Assembly: GCF_020382885.2 (NCBI RefSeq)
Contig: NC_058515.1
Location: 4,261,223 to 4,325,222, forward strand
Length of the DNA stretch: 64,000 nucleotides
Origin: Scatophagus argus
Taxonomy: Eukaryota > Chordata > Actinopteri > Scatophagidae
Reading direction: 5' to 3'
The notes beneath the pieces were generated by a model. It ran no database searches. It was not told where the DNA came from and saw nothing but the letters and a program-made list of their open reading frames with translations. Below are positions 1-12,214 of the stretch, piece by piece (positions within the stretch are counted from its first letter, which is position 1; the number at the start of each line of letters is the position of its first letter). The translations under genes and the position numbers were made by a program.

Positions 1-1105
1 GCCAAAAATTTTAAACTGGGACACAGTCAGAGTGTGTGAGATGGGAGCGGTAGGGAACGAGGGAAGGAGGAAGCAGCAAGGTCACACAGAGGAGGGAAAA
101 TAAAGTGAGCACTGGAGATTACAATGCTGTTCGAAAGTCATATCAGTGAACTGCAGCCTTCCTCTCCTCTCCTCTGCCTCTGTGGAGTTATATAAACTTG
201 AGCCACTGAACAACAGTCAGCAAAAGGTAAAAGCAGAGATGAAGACGGTGTAGCTTGTGGCTCCAGCATATAAGTGACAAAAATGTATGTAAATATAAGT
301 AAACATATACAAAATGACATCCCCGACATTTCAAGCCTGAAGCCCATTAAGTTACAAGTAAAATTACATACGATCAACTTCTTTTGCTTCTTCCTTTGCT
401 TCACAAGTTATCAAGAGTCAATGCAGTTAACCTGAACAAAGAGCTAATGTGCAGCTTCATTACTGTGCAGATGAGAGCTTGTATTTGAACTTTATTGATC
501 CCACAGAAGGGAAATTCACTTGTCATGGCAGCTCACATGAACAGAATAGAGTGCAAAAAGCAAAAGTGTGCAAAACAGTTAATAAAAATAAAAACAGTTA
601 TAAATTAAAATTTATAAAATTTGCAAAAATCACATCCTGCATTTACAATGAGCAACTTTATACGGATGTTTCAGCAGTTTCCCCAGTTGACACAGTGTTA
701 TCACGTTGCTTTGAATCTGTCCTTATCTGTTCTAGCTATTTGTAACTCTGACAAAACCAGGAAATTACATCATTAAAAAAGATGCTGAGAGTGGCACAAA
801 ATGCTGTAGGAGTTGTATGGGGCCCTAACACTCCAGTGGCTGTATTTTTTGATTTTTGTACTTGTTTGTATATAATTTGTCTACGGAAGCTTAAAAACAG
901 TCAACATCTTTTAATCAGGTCACTCAGGTCTATATTTACCCAAGTAGCGTGTGTGCATTTTTGTGTTATCATTTTCCACAAACAGGTAGGACAGCCATGC
1001 AGATGAGAATGATATTCATGTCTTTGGAAAGTCTGTTTAGTCTACGTGTAAGTCTAAAAGTGTTACTCTGAAAATTCTGTGTGGTAGCTGAGAGAGTTCA
1101 GTGTA
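1..1105. other. Intergenic, no gene seen
   Basis: I see no exon with family similarity and good splice sites here. The open frames are short and low in complexity. The only recognisable content is a short fish-type repeat tail near 486-525. Confidence 0.5.
486..525 (+). repeat. Fish interspersed repeat tail (TTTATTGATCCC type)
   Basis: The core TTTATTGATCCC followed by GAAGGGAAATT is a very common teleost repeat end, probably the 3' end of a non-LTR element. A second diverged copy lies at 10568-10605, and an inverted one at 37045-37068. The family assignment is from memory. Confidence 0.5.
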
Positions 1106-1328
1106 CTACAACTTAAGAAAACACATGCAAAATAGACAAGCCACAAAGTAGCATAGATAACAAGGGATACAAATCTGTTTCCAGTCACAGTGGTTACACA
1201 CTGCAATGAGACAAATACCATATGAAGGGTAGGCAACAACATGTCCAGCAGGGGGAGACAGAAAGTCCCTCCAAACGCAGGTGTGGTGCTGCAGGCAAAG
1301 CAAGGAGCGCACCAGCAGGCAAAACAAC
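1106..1328 (-). pseudogene. Decayed PLAC8/cornifelin-like copy
   Basis: After a CAG acceptor at 1329-1331, the minus strand reads CCFACWCAPCFACSTT and then CLPLLDM. This is the middle exon of the PLAC8/cornifelin family and matches the intact copies at 4062-4216 and 11363-11517. Downstream, the usual stretch ending in RQRYGI is replaced by a shorter, unrelated-looking sequence, and no donor sits at the expected place. In another frame the sequence continues YGI...CNHCDWKQICIPCYLC (to 1106), which lines up by cysteines with the normal third exon. No first exon with a start codon was found between 1330 and 3460. A decayed copy is the simplest reading. A diverged working gene with first and last exons I missed is less likely. 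Confidence 0.6.
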
Positions 1329-3333
1329 CTGGAGCAAGGTTCAGATGGTACAGAGTTAACAGAGGTTTTCTCAAGAGGCAGCAAAAGGTGCTTTACTGTG
1401 GAAAAGGTCAAAATATCTCACACTAGACCTTTTCAAAACTTTAGACTTTGAACCACATAAAAAAGAAAAATGCTTGTCATGATTTATATCCTCAGGAAAA
1501 AAAAAAACAACCACTCTACTAAATTAATGCCCTGCTGCTAATAAACAGGTTATTTAGAATTTGATGAGCAAACTGACAAATACACATACACAAATAATCA
1601 TGTCTTCACAATAAAATACTAATGAAAGTTCAAAAACTCAGACCCACTTGGACTTGGTCTTCAATTTAGTGGCATTGACTAGGGTGCTTGTTAAAGCAAA
1701 GACTCAGTCAAGACTCAGATATTATTTTGACAAACTTTGCATGCACCATCGGAAGACAAACCTGTGCTACAGTGAAAAGCACTTACTGACATTTAAGTAA
1801 CCAAAGCTGCCTCTGATGCTGGTGCTCCCCTGGTTAGACTGGACAGCAGTCAGAGTCAGAGAATGGGGCTGATTCTACTTAATGAATAGACTCGTTGCTA
1901 TGGTGATCTCTCAAACAAGGAAGGCCTGAAAATGAAAACATTCATTATTGGCTTTTTTGTTTTGTTTTGTTTTTTTCTCGTGGGAGGCTTTTCACATTCA
2001 CTGCACCTTTTCAAAGTTGAACTCAAGCCCAAATATGTGAACAAAGCTCCTAGGATGCCTGCTGGTTCAGAACCTTTCCTTCCTTCAATTGTTTTGCGTC
2101 ATGATATGGCTCATTTAAATCCCCCTGACAGCATTCACACCATTTACTCAGATCCCCAGCGTGTTCTACCATTTGACATCTGTTTACTATTAATCAAAAC
2201 AGCTGTTGAACTTCCTTGATTGCATACTGTGAAAACACGGTCCCTCCTCATCTATAAGCCTACTGTTTTTAAATTTTCTATGCTACAGCCCTTACTTTTT
2301 TAATTTTAACTCTTGTCTGATAAACACTCACCTGATTATAAGGCCTCTTCGTGAATACTGGTTTGATCACATGGAGCAAAAGCTGGCATGTAACTCTTCA
2401 AGGAATGATTTAAATTTTGCAGATTTGCATGTGTGGTTTGTTGTACTGAGCTTGTACTAAGAGTTTTATTGCATGTTTTACAAGAAAAACACCCACGCAT
2501 CACCGATTCAAAAAGAAATCCAGCAATAAAAAAAAAAAAAATGAAAAGAATTCGGGATTTAAATGTGAATAAAAATTGTGTTGGGAAAAAAATGTGAATG
2601 TTTCATTACAAATACATCAACAGTGTATCTGCCTCTAACAATTACAGTTATCTTAATTATCTTTTTGAGACAGTATAAAGAAAGAAAACAACTGCTTTAG
2701 CTGTTCTGTGAGGCTGTAGCTACTTTAGGCACAACATGTGACATTCTGATGTTAAGCAGGTAATGTTTACCTTAACTTGCTAAACACAAACTATAGCTGA
2801 GGCTGATGGGAAAGCTGTTAACATATCGGCTGAAAGAAAGCTCAGAGGGCCACTGAAGATAGAATAATTGATCCTGAGGAGGATGTGATTGTTCTTTGTG
2901 TGGATGCTGAGTCATGTCAATTAAAAACAAATAAGATGTGAATGACAGAGGTTAACTCAAGTCAGTTGGATTCATCATCTGGGGATGATGAATTTCTGCA
3001 AAGTGTTTCCAACCAATAGCTGTTTAGATATGTCCACTGTAGAAATATACCACATACATGCTTCTAAAGGATAACACCAAGTAATAAACTATCTAAATGA
3101 ACATCTTAAATAAGCATATTGGAAGTGGCAGGAGAAGAAACAAAATAGACAGTAAACAATACAGTGTAACTTGAAAAATCAACCATGACTGCTAGTTACA
3201 GAGGCCAAATGTCAGCTTATCTCTTTCTTCTGTCGTTAAGTGATGCAACATTTAGGACCCTCATTTGCTGTTCGTTCATCAGCTGCTCAGTGACATTCCT
3301 CAGAGGCAGACGTGCTTGAAACAGATCAACAAA
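1329..3333. other. Intergenic, no gene seen
   Basis: AT-rich sequence with poly-A and poly-T runs. I found no supported exon on either strand. The 95-codon plus-strand frame at 1932-2219 begins with a hydrophobic stretch but has no recognisable continuation. Confidence 0.5.
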
Positions 3334-3468
3334 TCAGTCCAGTAGCTCTGTTATTCCAAATGGCATGAAGGCACTAATGCTGGTGATGAGAAGTCCAAAG
3401 CCCATGATGATGGTGATGACGTTCATGTTAACAGCAATGATGTGATTGTAATCTTTATTGTCATCAGG
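3334..3468 (-). other. Possible terminal exon with a membrane helix
   Basis: On the minus strand, after a possible CAG acceptor, 44 codons run open to TGA at 3334-3336. The peptide starts PDDNKDYNHIIAV, continues as a hydrophobic helix (VITIIMGFGLLITSISAF) and ends MPFGITELLD. It lies in a different frame just beyond the stop of the PLAC8-like gene and overlaps it by a few bases. It reads more like protein than random 3' UTR. The pyrimidine tract before the acceptor is weak. A phase-compatible proline-rich open exon lies upstream at 6388-6513. I do not recognise the family, and it could be chance. Confidence 0.3.
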
Positions 3469-4754
3469 CTGCCATGTTGACAAAGGTTATGGGATTCATT
3501 CTTGTTTTGATTTCTCTTGATATTTGGCACCAGGAGCAGGGTCCACAGAAACAGGCATACACACAGTCATTGCAAATTGTACCCTGTGAAGACAAAGACA
3601 ACAGCCATGGGCAGCTGCAGCTATAGGACACAGTGTAAAATACCTACGAATACAACAGTCATGTGTTAAAACTAATGTATTCACATAGTATATGGTCGCC
3701 AAATACTTGTGTACAGTAGGAAATGACCTTTGTAGACCCTTGCTTTTATTTAGGCTTTTTTTTTCCGGCTACAGTCATTAATCATTGTCAAAGTCTACCT
3801 AAACAAATTGGCTGGAGCAAAAGAACACAGAGTACTGAACCCTCTGTGAAGACCTTTCTATGTGAATTGCTGGAGGTTGTCTTGGAACGTGAATAAACAG
3901 GTTAAAGACTGATCAGAGACCTGATAAATAGTGAAGGTAACGGTGTCTTTTATGTTGGTAAACGCTATGCTTGTATGTGCTGACGCAGTTCAGGTGCATT
4001 TTATCAACACCAAAACTAATGACACATGGCTTAACAGTGTGGCAGAACATAGTGTTTGTACCTCAATGCCATATCGTTGACGTACAGACACCCTGAGGGC
4101 TGTGGTCATAGGAGGGATGATTCCAAAAGCATCCAGCAGAGGTAAACATAAACACTCCCCAGCTTCGTGTGCTGTCTTACAGGCGAAGCAAGGAAAACAC
4201 CAAAAGGAAAAGCAACCTAAAAAAACATTAGGAACATGCTCATGTAAAAGGTCTGGAGAACCTCAGTCACAGCAGTCCAAATCCTTTCTTGAAAGCCTCT
4301 TAAAGGTTCACTTTAGATGCACTTTACATGCACTCATAAAAGTAGTAAACAAGTGTGAATGTTTTATACCATCAGTTCAGACATTTTGAAATTCGTATTG
4401 TTTGAGGGTTCCACTGGTTTGCATTATCATAAAGCATCACAAAGTGCATTTCCCAAATACTTCACTGCATCCTCCGATCTCCAGTCTGTTATCTGTTGAC
4501 ATTCCTACACCCAGATCAGTATGAATGATCAGCATGTTTTCAACTTCATGCACGAGAGGGGGACTTAAGATGGCAAGTTCTAATCTAAACATGTTTCTCC
4601 TTATATTTAAATTCAGTCATATGGCACAAAAAAAAGAAGTGTACTTACACTGGGGAATGTCTTGGAAGCAATCACAAATGCCAGAAGTCCATTGATTGGA
4701 TATAGTGGACGTGATGAAGGGTCTGGGTTGATTCTGGACAACTTTATCGGCCAT
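3464..4754 (-). CDS. PLAC8/cornifelin-like protein, copy 2 (126 aa)
   Basis: Three coding exons on the minus strand: 4754-4649, 4216-4062 and 3583-3464, with phases 1 and 0 and consensus GT-AG junctions. The start MADKVVQNQPRP precedes SNQWTSGICDCF, the family's N-terminal signature. The middle exon gives CCFSFWCFPCFACKTAHEAG, then CLCLPLLD, and ends RVSVRQRYGIE. The last exon gives GTICNDCVYACFCGPCSWCQ, then ISREIK and a short tail. The length matches the usual 110-130 residues. PLAC8-family proteins are small cysteine-rich proteins. Cornifelin belongs to the cornified envelope in mammals, and fish members are varied and poorly characterised. An AATAAA lies only a few bases after the stop (3454-3459). 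Possible 5' UTR exons end at 5433 and 6388. Whether this is a cornifelin or a PLAC8 (onzin-like) member cannot be settled by eye. Confidence 0.85.
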
Positions 4755-5432
4755 GACTTCTGAAAAAAAAAAACAAAAAAAAAAAAACTTGACTACTAGC
4801 AAGTTCAACTCTTTTAAGGCTTGAAGACTTTTCTTGCCCAAAAACCAAATGTTGTGGTAAACACTACAACAATAACATGAAAACATGACAAAGAGAACGC
4901 ATTAGTGACTACAGCCATGTACTGTATATGCTATCTCATGCATTTTTAAAAATAGTAAATGGACAATTCACGTAATCCATCCCTGCTGAATCCTCACTGT
5001 CTGGTAAAATCCATGTAGCTCTAAGTATGCTGTAATGATTTGAGATTAATTGAGTGATTAAGTACTGCACACGTCCTACCCACTGCTACTTGCACTAATA
5101 CATGCCTTTAAATACTACAAAAGATATAGGATTAAGAGGAGGAGGAGGAAATGTGAAGAAAAAGGAGGGATGGGGGGGTAAATTTACCACTCTCAGGATA
5201 ATGACTCGCTCTTGGTTTCTCATGAAACCACTTACTGGAGATTTCAGGACATAATTAATGGGTCAGATATTAATCAGTTGTCCATGACTGAACGGGTAAG
5301 TGAAATATAGAGGATGATCAGAGTTTCACGTAAATTTACTCTGCCATCAGTGTTGTTCCTGATGAATTATGTTCCTGATGAGTTTAACTAGAGTGGTGTT
5401 GACAGGCCTGGACTACAGCAAGGCAGACTTAC

Positions 5433-6513
5433 CTTCAGCTCAGCACCTCTGAGGAGATAAAGAAAAGAGACTTATGAAACTTCAGTGCAAAGTTCTTTCT
5501 TCGACAAAATTAATTCTATACCTATAGTGTTGCCAATTCACCTTTCATCCAGCTAAGAGGAAATCTCAGGAGGTGGTGAACTTTATTATTTTTTATATAT
5601 TTTTATATCTTTTTATTATTATTATTTTTAATCAATTAATTGGTTAAATCTACAGGTAACCCAAAGAGAAAAACTTAAATTTGAACCTGAGTCTGAGGCA
5701 CTGAAGGACTACACTCAGTGGTGATTGAGATTTTTTTTTTATTTTCATGTAATTTATTTCTAATTTCATGGAGTCTGCAGCCAGCACATTAATTTAGAAC
5801 GGTGAATAGTTTGACTGGACCTTCCTAGTAGGTGTCACAGCCAATTAGAGTGGGTGAATACGTGAGTGAATACTTTCAGAGAACCTGTTCACCATGCTTG
5901 TGTGGCAGTTAAAGGACAATTACACCTATATTAAGAATTTATATGTGGTTGTTGTTGTTGTGGTTCATTTAATGACTTTAAGATTTTGTATAAGTTATTT
6001 GTCATTGACTGTGATGTTTTTAAATTTTATGTGTGAAATGTACATGTTTCATTTTCAAAAGAAAAAATCATACTTTTTTTTTTTTTTCCTGAGTCGAGAG
6101 AATTGCACATTACTGTTATGAACATCTTTTCAGGACATGAGAAAAACAGAATACAGTCTAGGTCTGTCAATTGAATTTCAAATACTTCCGTTTCTTTTTC
6201 TTAAAGGTTTCATAGCTTCACAGATTGTATAATTTCCCAAACAGATACAGAATTATGCAATCTTTCACCAGAAGTTAAACCATGAAAATCACAAATAAGC
6301 CAAAGGAAAGTTAGGCTTAATATGTAAACTATCTATCATCACTGCATTTTTTTTTTCCCTTAAGTGCCTAACAGTGAATTGTCTTACCTTAATGTCCTGT
6401 GATGGAGACAGAGTGAGACAGAGAGTTCGGTCAAGTGATGGATTTGTAGGGCAGTGGGGCATCTTATAGAGCTGCTGTGGGTAGTGCGCGTGACAGGACA
6501 GAGGAGGATGCAT
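5433..6513 (-). other. Possible upstream exons of the PLAC8-like gene
   Basis: Two good donor sites lie upstream of the copy-2 start. A 16-base candidate exon, or the end of a first exon, occupies 5448-5433 (acceptor CTCCTCAG, donor GTAAGT). A longer stretch ends at donor 6388 (AAG|GTAAGA) and contains an open frame from an ATG at 6513 (MHPPLSCHAHYPQQLYKMP). The exon carrying the copy-2 ATG has its own acceptor just 5' of the start, so untranslated upstream exons are expected. Alternatively, 6513-6388 codes for a proline-rich N-terminus joined to the membrane exon at 3468-3334. Confidence 0.35.
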
Positions 6514-7249
6514 GTCACTGACTGGTCTGTCCAGTCTGACTTGTGGCAGCAGACGTCAGAATGGATCTTACCATCACGCATCCTTGTAAATCTGACATCA
6601 TAGTGCCATAACACCACATTAGCTCCTACTTAAAGTGTGTAGTCGTTCTTAGACAGAGGTATGTGATAAGAACAGAAGAGAACGTCCTGCATATTTCTTT
6701 GTGCTCTCAAGTTTAAAAGAAAGGTAACAAAGCTTTCCAGCAATCCAGTCTTTGTATGCTGTTCATAATCCTTATTTAGAAAAATAATCATAGTTGTTAG
6801 TTTGTTGTGCTACCTTAAGTAGCAAGTAAGAAATGAAGCAAATTAAAGAATGCAGATTAATTGATTAAGGAAAGTTTACTTAAGTGAAAAATTCTGTCAC
6901 TATATGCTTCATTCAGAATCCTACTGAAAGTCAAAGTTCAGAGGAATTAATTAATTTTTCTCAGCAAAAGTAAAGGTAGTTTTTGGCTCCTGAGACTAAT
7001 ATAGGGGGCAAAAGAATTAATGAAAGTGAAAGAAGGAAAAAAAGTTCTGCTACACAAATCTGTTTTCATTTTTCAAAGTACATATGATCATTTCTTTTTT
7101 TTGTTTTATTTTTGGGCATTAAACAGTCTACCGTCTGTCACCATCTCAGAGGGGAAATCCCTTGTGGAACTTCTAACAACTCAAAGACATCTCAAATGTT
7201 GTGAAAGGTCACAAGACAAAAAGCTTGTTACGTAATAATGTATATTTAT

Positions 7250-7460
7250 AAGACAAGACAAGACAACTTTATTTGTATAGCCCATTTTTACAAGCGGTTT
7301 GTCTCAAAGGGCTTTACATAACATCATAGCAACATGCTCTGCCCTTCGACCCTCACATCGACTAAGGAAAAACTCCCAGAAAAACCTTTAACAGGGAAAA
7401 AAAATGGAAGAAACCTCAGGGTGAGCAACAGAGGAGGGATCCCTCACCCAGGATGGGCAG
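7250..7460 (+). repeat. Fish interspersed repeat
   Basis: The start ACAACTTTATTTGTATAGC, the phrase AAAGGGCTTTACA and the later AGGGATCCCTC are typical of a widespread teleost non-LTR or SINE-like repeat. The family name cannot be fixed by eye. Confidence 0.6.
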
Positions 7461-7871
7461 TTTATAAAACTTCATATGTCACGTAAATGTAGTGGAGGAA
7501 AATTTACAATACTACAATTGAAATGTAGTGGAGTTAAAGAAAGAAGTAAGATGAAATTGCAATACCCGGGTAATGTAGAAGTACCTTAAAATTGTTCTTT
7601 GTTAATTTCCCACTACTAAAAGAATAAAATACAACATGCCATCAGTTCCTCAGAAAAAAAATGCTCTTAAATAACACCGCTAACACTTATTTCACATAAT
7701 CTGGGGTCAAACCAAACTTTCCTCTCCGTGGGACAGATAATGTCCTTGGTGAATTCTCTGAGGTAGCAGGGAGTGGCTGCAGACCAGAGGAAGTGTGATT
7801 AAATCAAATCCTGTACTCTGGAGGGCAGGCGGCAGTGGAGGGCATGAGAAAGGAGTGCTGTGTGTCTGTGT

Positions 7872-10800
7872 CTAGACCAAGTGTGCCCCCTGCAGGGAGG
7901 TCAGAGCAGTGTATCTGGTTGAGGACGAGGAGGAGGAGGAGGCGTGGGATGCTGCTCTTCTCTTCAGCTCCCTGGAGATCTGGAGCCAAGATAATGGATA
8001 GCAGCAGCATCCATACAGGCAGTCGCTCCACACACTCCCCTGCAAGACACACACACACACACAGAGAAAGAGAGAGAGAGACATGAAGGTGGGAGGTTTA
8101 AACAAAAGGTGAACATTTGCATTTAGTTGCAAAAGACATTTTACTGATACATGACAGCATATTTGTCAGTGTTACAAGAAAAACCATAGCGTTCTATTTC
8201 AGTTAATGTCCTCCTTCTGAGGACAGTGAGTTTCCCGTAGCCAAGCGTTTGCCCTTAGCAACAGCAACCAGGATATAGAGCTTGTCAGTAATGTCAAGAT
8301 GGAAATGTTGGTGGGTGAGATGTGATAAATCAATACAGTCTGAGAAACACAGTATGAAGGCAGATCCTAGTTGTTCCGTGCGCAGCCAGAGCTTCATGAG
8401 ACTGAGTCAGCACTGTAACTTAGAGCCCGATGAACAGTTTCTATCATTTCTGAAACTATCCTCTTTATTCTTTCACGAAATCGGTTTCATAACGTGTTTG
8501 TGAACGTTATGATAGTCATGGGACATGACATTCAATAATGTCAGTAACTGTTGTATTACAATGATGCAACCTCACTGTGAATTTAATCCAAGAAGTGTCA
8601 TAATCAACAAAATAATCTCTCCACCCCCTTTCCAGACGTGAGGATCTGAATGCAAGTTTTTGATGAGTACTGATTATCAACCTCCTAAGAACAAAAACAG
8701 CGAACATCTTAGGATTTACACACTAGTTTTTCTGAGCAACAGACCTGCAATCTGCTCAGAAGCACACTTTACTGTGTTGCCTCCCCTGTGAATTCACTGT
8801 GGGAGGGTGACAATTCTCACTTCCTCCAAACACCATCACTCTTTCATTTTAAAGTTTGCTTGCACAAAAACAATTTATAATATATTATAAACATAAACAG
8901 ACGAAAATGTAACGTCTGAAATACAAGACACGTCGAAACCATTTGTTATTTTATTTAGTGTTTTAAGATACCCCGATCACTGTGCAATACAGGACAACAC
9001 TATGTCACAAAAAGTACAAAAGGAAAATAAATAAAAGTAAATAAATAAATACCCATAATGACAATGCTAACACGATAGCAGTTGTAGTGTTTACAATGGT
9101 CAACATCTTAGCTTAGCGAATTTAGCAAAATTTGCTAATATGTTGGTGCTAGATGATTAGTTAAGGGCTCAATAAAGTTTTTTTTATTATTATTCATAAC
9201 TATAAATGTCATGATGGTAGCATTCATCCTCTGATTGTTGAGATGTCTACACCACAGTGATTAACCGACCTTATCACATTCTGCTAGCAGGGGAAAAACT
9301 AAAGTTACTTTTAGGACATGAAGACTATCAAAATGTAACTCTGTATAAACAGAGAGAATAAAGAATTTGCACTGAAAGACAAGAACAATTCTTCCATACC
9401 TAAATGGTTTATATTCATTAATCTGAGTCTTCAGTTCCACCCATAAGAGAATAATTGCCTTGCTTTACAAACAACCTACATGATGGGACTTGTTTTCATA
9501 AGGACTTCTGGCACCGTTCTAGCTCATGCTCTGCAGCACTGACAGTGATCCACGGCCCACTCCACCTCCAGAGAAGCCAACATTACCAACCACCTCCTTC
9601 TCTGCGATGGCAGCGCTCCAGCTTCTGCCTGCCTGGCCTCCAACCACTCCCACCTCTTGTCTTATCTCTCCTTCTCTTCGCTGTCCCAGAAACAAGCATC
9701 TCGACTTATCTAACATCAGAACTTGGTCCTGGCATGTGCTGTTTTCATGTGAAACATCTGTTTCCTATTGGAAATATTCACTGATCAGTGACTGAGACCT
9801 GATGTCTTTTGAGATCTGTGGTCATACAGGCAGCTGTGTGTTTAGTGTGGATAAACAGCACTACAGTCAAGCAGTGGGTAGGCGGCCAGAGCAGCTTGCT
9901 GTATCTTAAAGGCACTAACAGTTTTTCTTGTTTATTCATGAAGTTATTTATGGCTCTTGTGCAGATTTATTAATTTAATAGCTGTGGCCTGCTTTCTCTG
10001 CATCCTCACAATATATCTAAGGTTTATCAGATGTCATTACTCAGACTCAAAACACTGTTTGTATTGCAGAAGTAATAACCAGTGTTATTCGGCACATTTA
10101 CTTGGTGTTGCAGCTATTTCCCTTGTGTGTTGTTATTGTGTTTCATCGCTGAAACGTCTCCATCTCCTCAGCAGTTATCATAATTATTCAAAGCTCCAAC
10201 AGCTTTGTGTAATTGAGCTGGGGACACAGTGTGGTGCAAGTGAAAGAAATCAGCTGCATTTTTCAGACCAGTTTTTATCACAACATCACAACTACAGGGG
10301 CCACTCCATTTCACTTGAAGAATTTAATCACAAGTTTTGGTTCACATTCTTGGAAAACACTGGAGAACACTGTTTTATTCACGGTCACTTAGCTTCTTCT
10401 TCTTCTGCAGTCACCCTATGGATCACTCTAGATTTAAATCTGGCTTAATCTGTAGGCCTGCTGTATCTGCTCAGCTTCAGACAGCACACTCTATCGCCAT
10501 CTTTAATACATCAAATGCAGGAATATTTTCGACAAAGGAATATTTTCTGGAAAAACAAGAGAAGATAATCCTTTATTGATCCCTAAAGGGGAAACTTGAC
10601 TTTTTTCCCTCCAGTACAGTTCAGAGACTTGGAATAGCTTGACAGGGAGAAATGAAACTGTTCAGGAGGGTTGTGGTCGAACAAAATCTTAGGAAGTCAC
10701 TTTCGCTCTTACCTGAGCGTTACCTGTCAATAAAACCTTTTGTTGCTTCAAAATTAGCATATATATGCAGCATATAAAGCTGGTAAAAACATTCAACTAA

Positions 10801-11820
10801 CTCCTTTGCCACTGTCAGCAGGGAAGTTGGCCCTCGTGTTTTGTTTTGTTTTCTGCTGTGTCATGTTTAACGTTTTGACATGAATACGCCCGAAAAACAG
10901 GAAACAGTAGAAAGCAGCAGATTATATGCCTCATCAGACTGCATCCAGAAGATGTTAGTCTTATTCGATTTTTATTTTTTTCTTTCTGGAGCTGATGGTG
11001 TTAGCGACTGAAGTGAGTGAGTCATCTAGCTTCCTTTCCATCTCTGTTGAGAGTTGCACACGTGCAGCACTGATCATCTGATCATTAATTTGACCCGTGA
11101 ATGAGTACATTGTGTGCTCTTTCCCATGGACAACAAAAACCAGATGTATGAAAGGGGTATAAGTCTTCAGTCATCACCCCAAAAATGATGGAGGATAGTA
11201 AAATTTCAAGTATGTTCAATGCAAAATGGCATCCCTGCTACCTCACTATGTCTTTTCAGAAACAACACGTACAACAATCCAGTTGAGAAGACACTAATGA
11301 AATATATATATATATATATATATTATTTTTCTCTTTAAAAAGTGAATCCTGTGCTGTGTTACCTGAATGCCATATCGCTGCCTGACAGATGCTCTCATGG
11401 CGAGAGAGGCAGATGGCACACAGCCGATACAGTCCAGCAGAGGCAGACAGGGACATGCACCAACCGCACTGGTCACCTTACAGGTAAACACTGGGAGGCA
11501 GCACAGGGCAAAGCAGCCTGTACACACACAAGCACACACACATCAACTCACAGTATACAACAATATTACAGTTTACTCTAATGGTCGGAACAGCCATGAT
11601 CAGTTCACTCTTTCTGCAAATGCTTTGTTTTGCATTCAGCAGAGGTGATCAGATACAGCACAGAGTTCCTCATATGTTGTTGCACACTGTAAAGTGAATG
11701 ATTCACGTTTGGACACTTACAGTCTCCCACGTCTTTATAGCACTCACACAGGCCAGTACTCCATTGACCTGCCTCCTGAGACCTGCTCTTCGGCTGGACC
11801 TCGACCACCAGTCGAGACAT
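7872..11820 (-). CDS. PLAC8/cornifelin-like protein, copy 3 (140 aa)
   Basis: Three coding exons on the minus strand: 11820-11721, 11517-11363 and 8039-7872, with phases 1 and 0. The first two have the same phases as copy 2, and the middle exons are both exactly 155 bases. The protein begins MSRLVVEVQPKSRSQEAG, then WSTGLCECYKDVGDCC. The middle exon has CLPLLDCIGCVPSASLAMRA and ends RQRYGIQ. The last exon gives GSVWSDCLYGCCCYPLSWLQ, ISRELKRR, a run of seven serines and a tail ending GAHLV. Compared with copy 2, the usual ICNDC is VWSDC and the usual WCQ is WLQ, so two normally conserved cysteines are missing. The second intron is about 3.3 kb and holds no other gene I can support; its longest open frame (9957-10448) looks random. 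The acceptor CGCTCAG lies 2 bases before the ATG, implying a 5' UTR exon upstream. Confidence 0.82.
10568..10605 (+). repeat. Fish interspersed repeat tail
   Basis: CTTTATTGATCCC followed by AAAGGGGAAACTTGA, a diverged copy of the element end seen at 486-525. It lies in intron 2 of PLAC8-like copy 3. Confidence 0.5.
11301..11323. repeat. (AT)n microsatellite
   Basis: About eleven AT dinucleotides, lying 40 bases beyond the donor of the middle exon of PLAC8-like copy 3. Confidence 0.9.
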
Positions 11821-12214
11821 AGCTGAGCGGGTCATCCATAAAAGAGAGGTGGGGACACAGTTAAAATACCATCTTATGAAAAATTGCACATGTCATAATG
11901 AGAAGACAGTGACACGGTTACACTCTGGAGTTGTTGCTCATAATATATGTGCTAATAATAAACCCCATTTTGTTTTATTCTAACTTGTGCTGGGTATCAG
12001 TCACCAATGGGTGCTCCCTATATTTTATAGTTTCAACATATAATATTACTCATGCCACTACACATTGCACACATATCACTCATATTATATCATATTATAC
12101 ACTCAACTCATCAGATCACATCTTTTTAAAATGTCTAGTGGCAATATTCTGAGTCCTGAGAACAGGTAACTACAAGTGATCAAATGTTCCATTCATTCAT
12201 TATTCACTTAAATA

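Noticed and set aside
1932-2219. 95-codon frame with hydrophobic start
   Set aside because: The hydrophobic part comes from a TTTTG/T run, and no continuation or conservation clue is present.
7804-8132. Arg-rich and other frames overlapping exon 3 of PLAC8-like copy 3
   Set aside because: Shadows of the serine-repeat exon in other frames.
9957-10448. 163-codon plus-strand frame rich in cysteine
   Set aside because: No family pattern and no splice or promoter support, and it lies in the intron of the opposite-strand PLAC8-like gene. Probably a chance frame.
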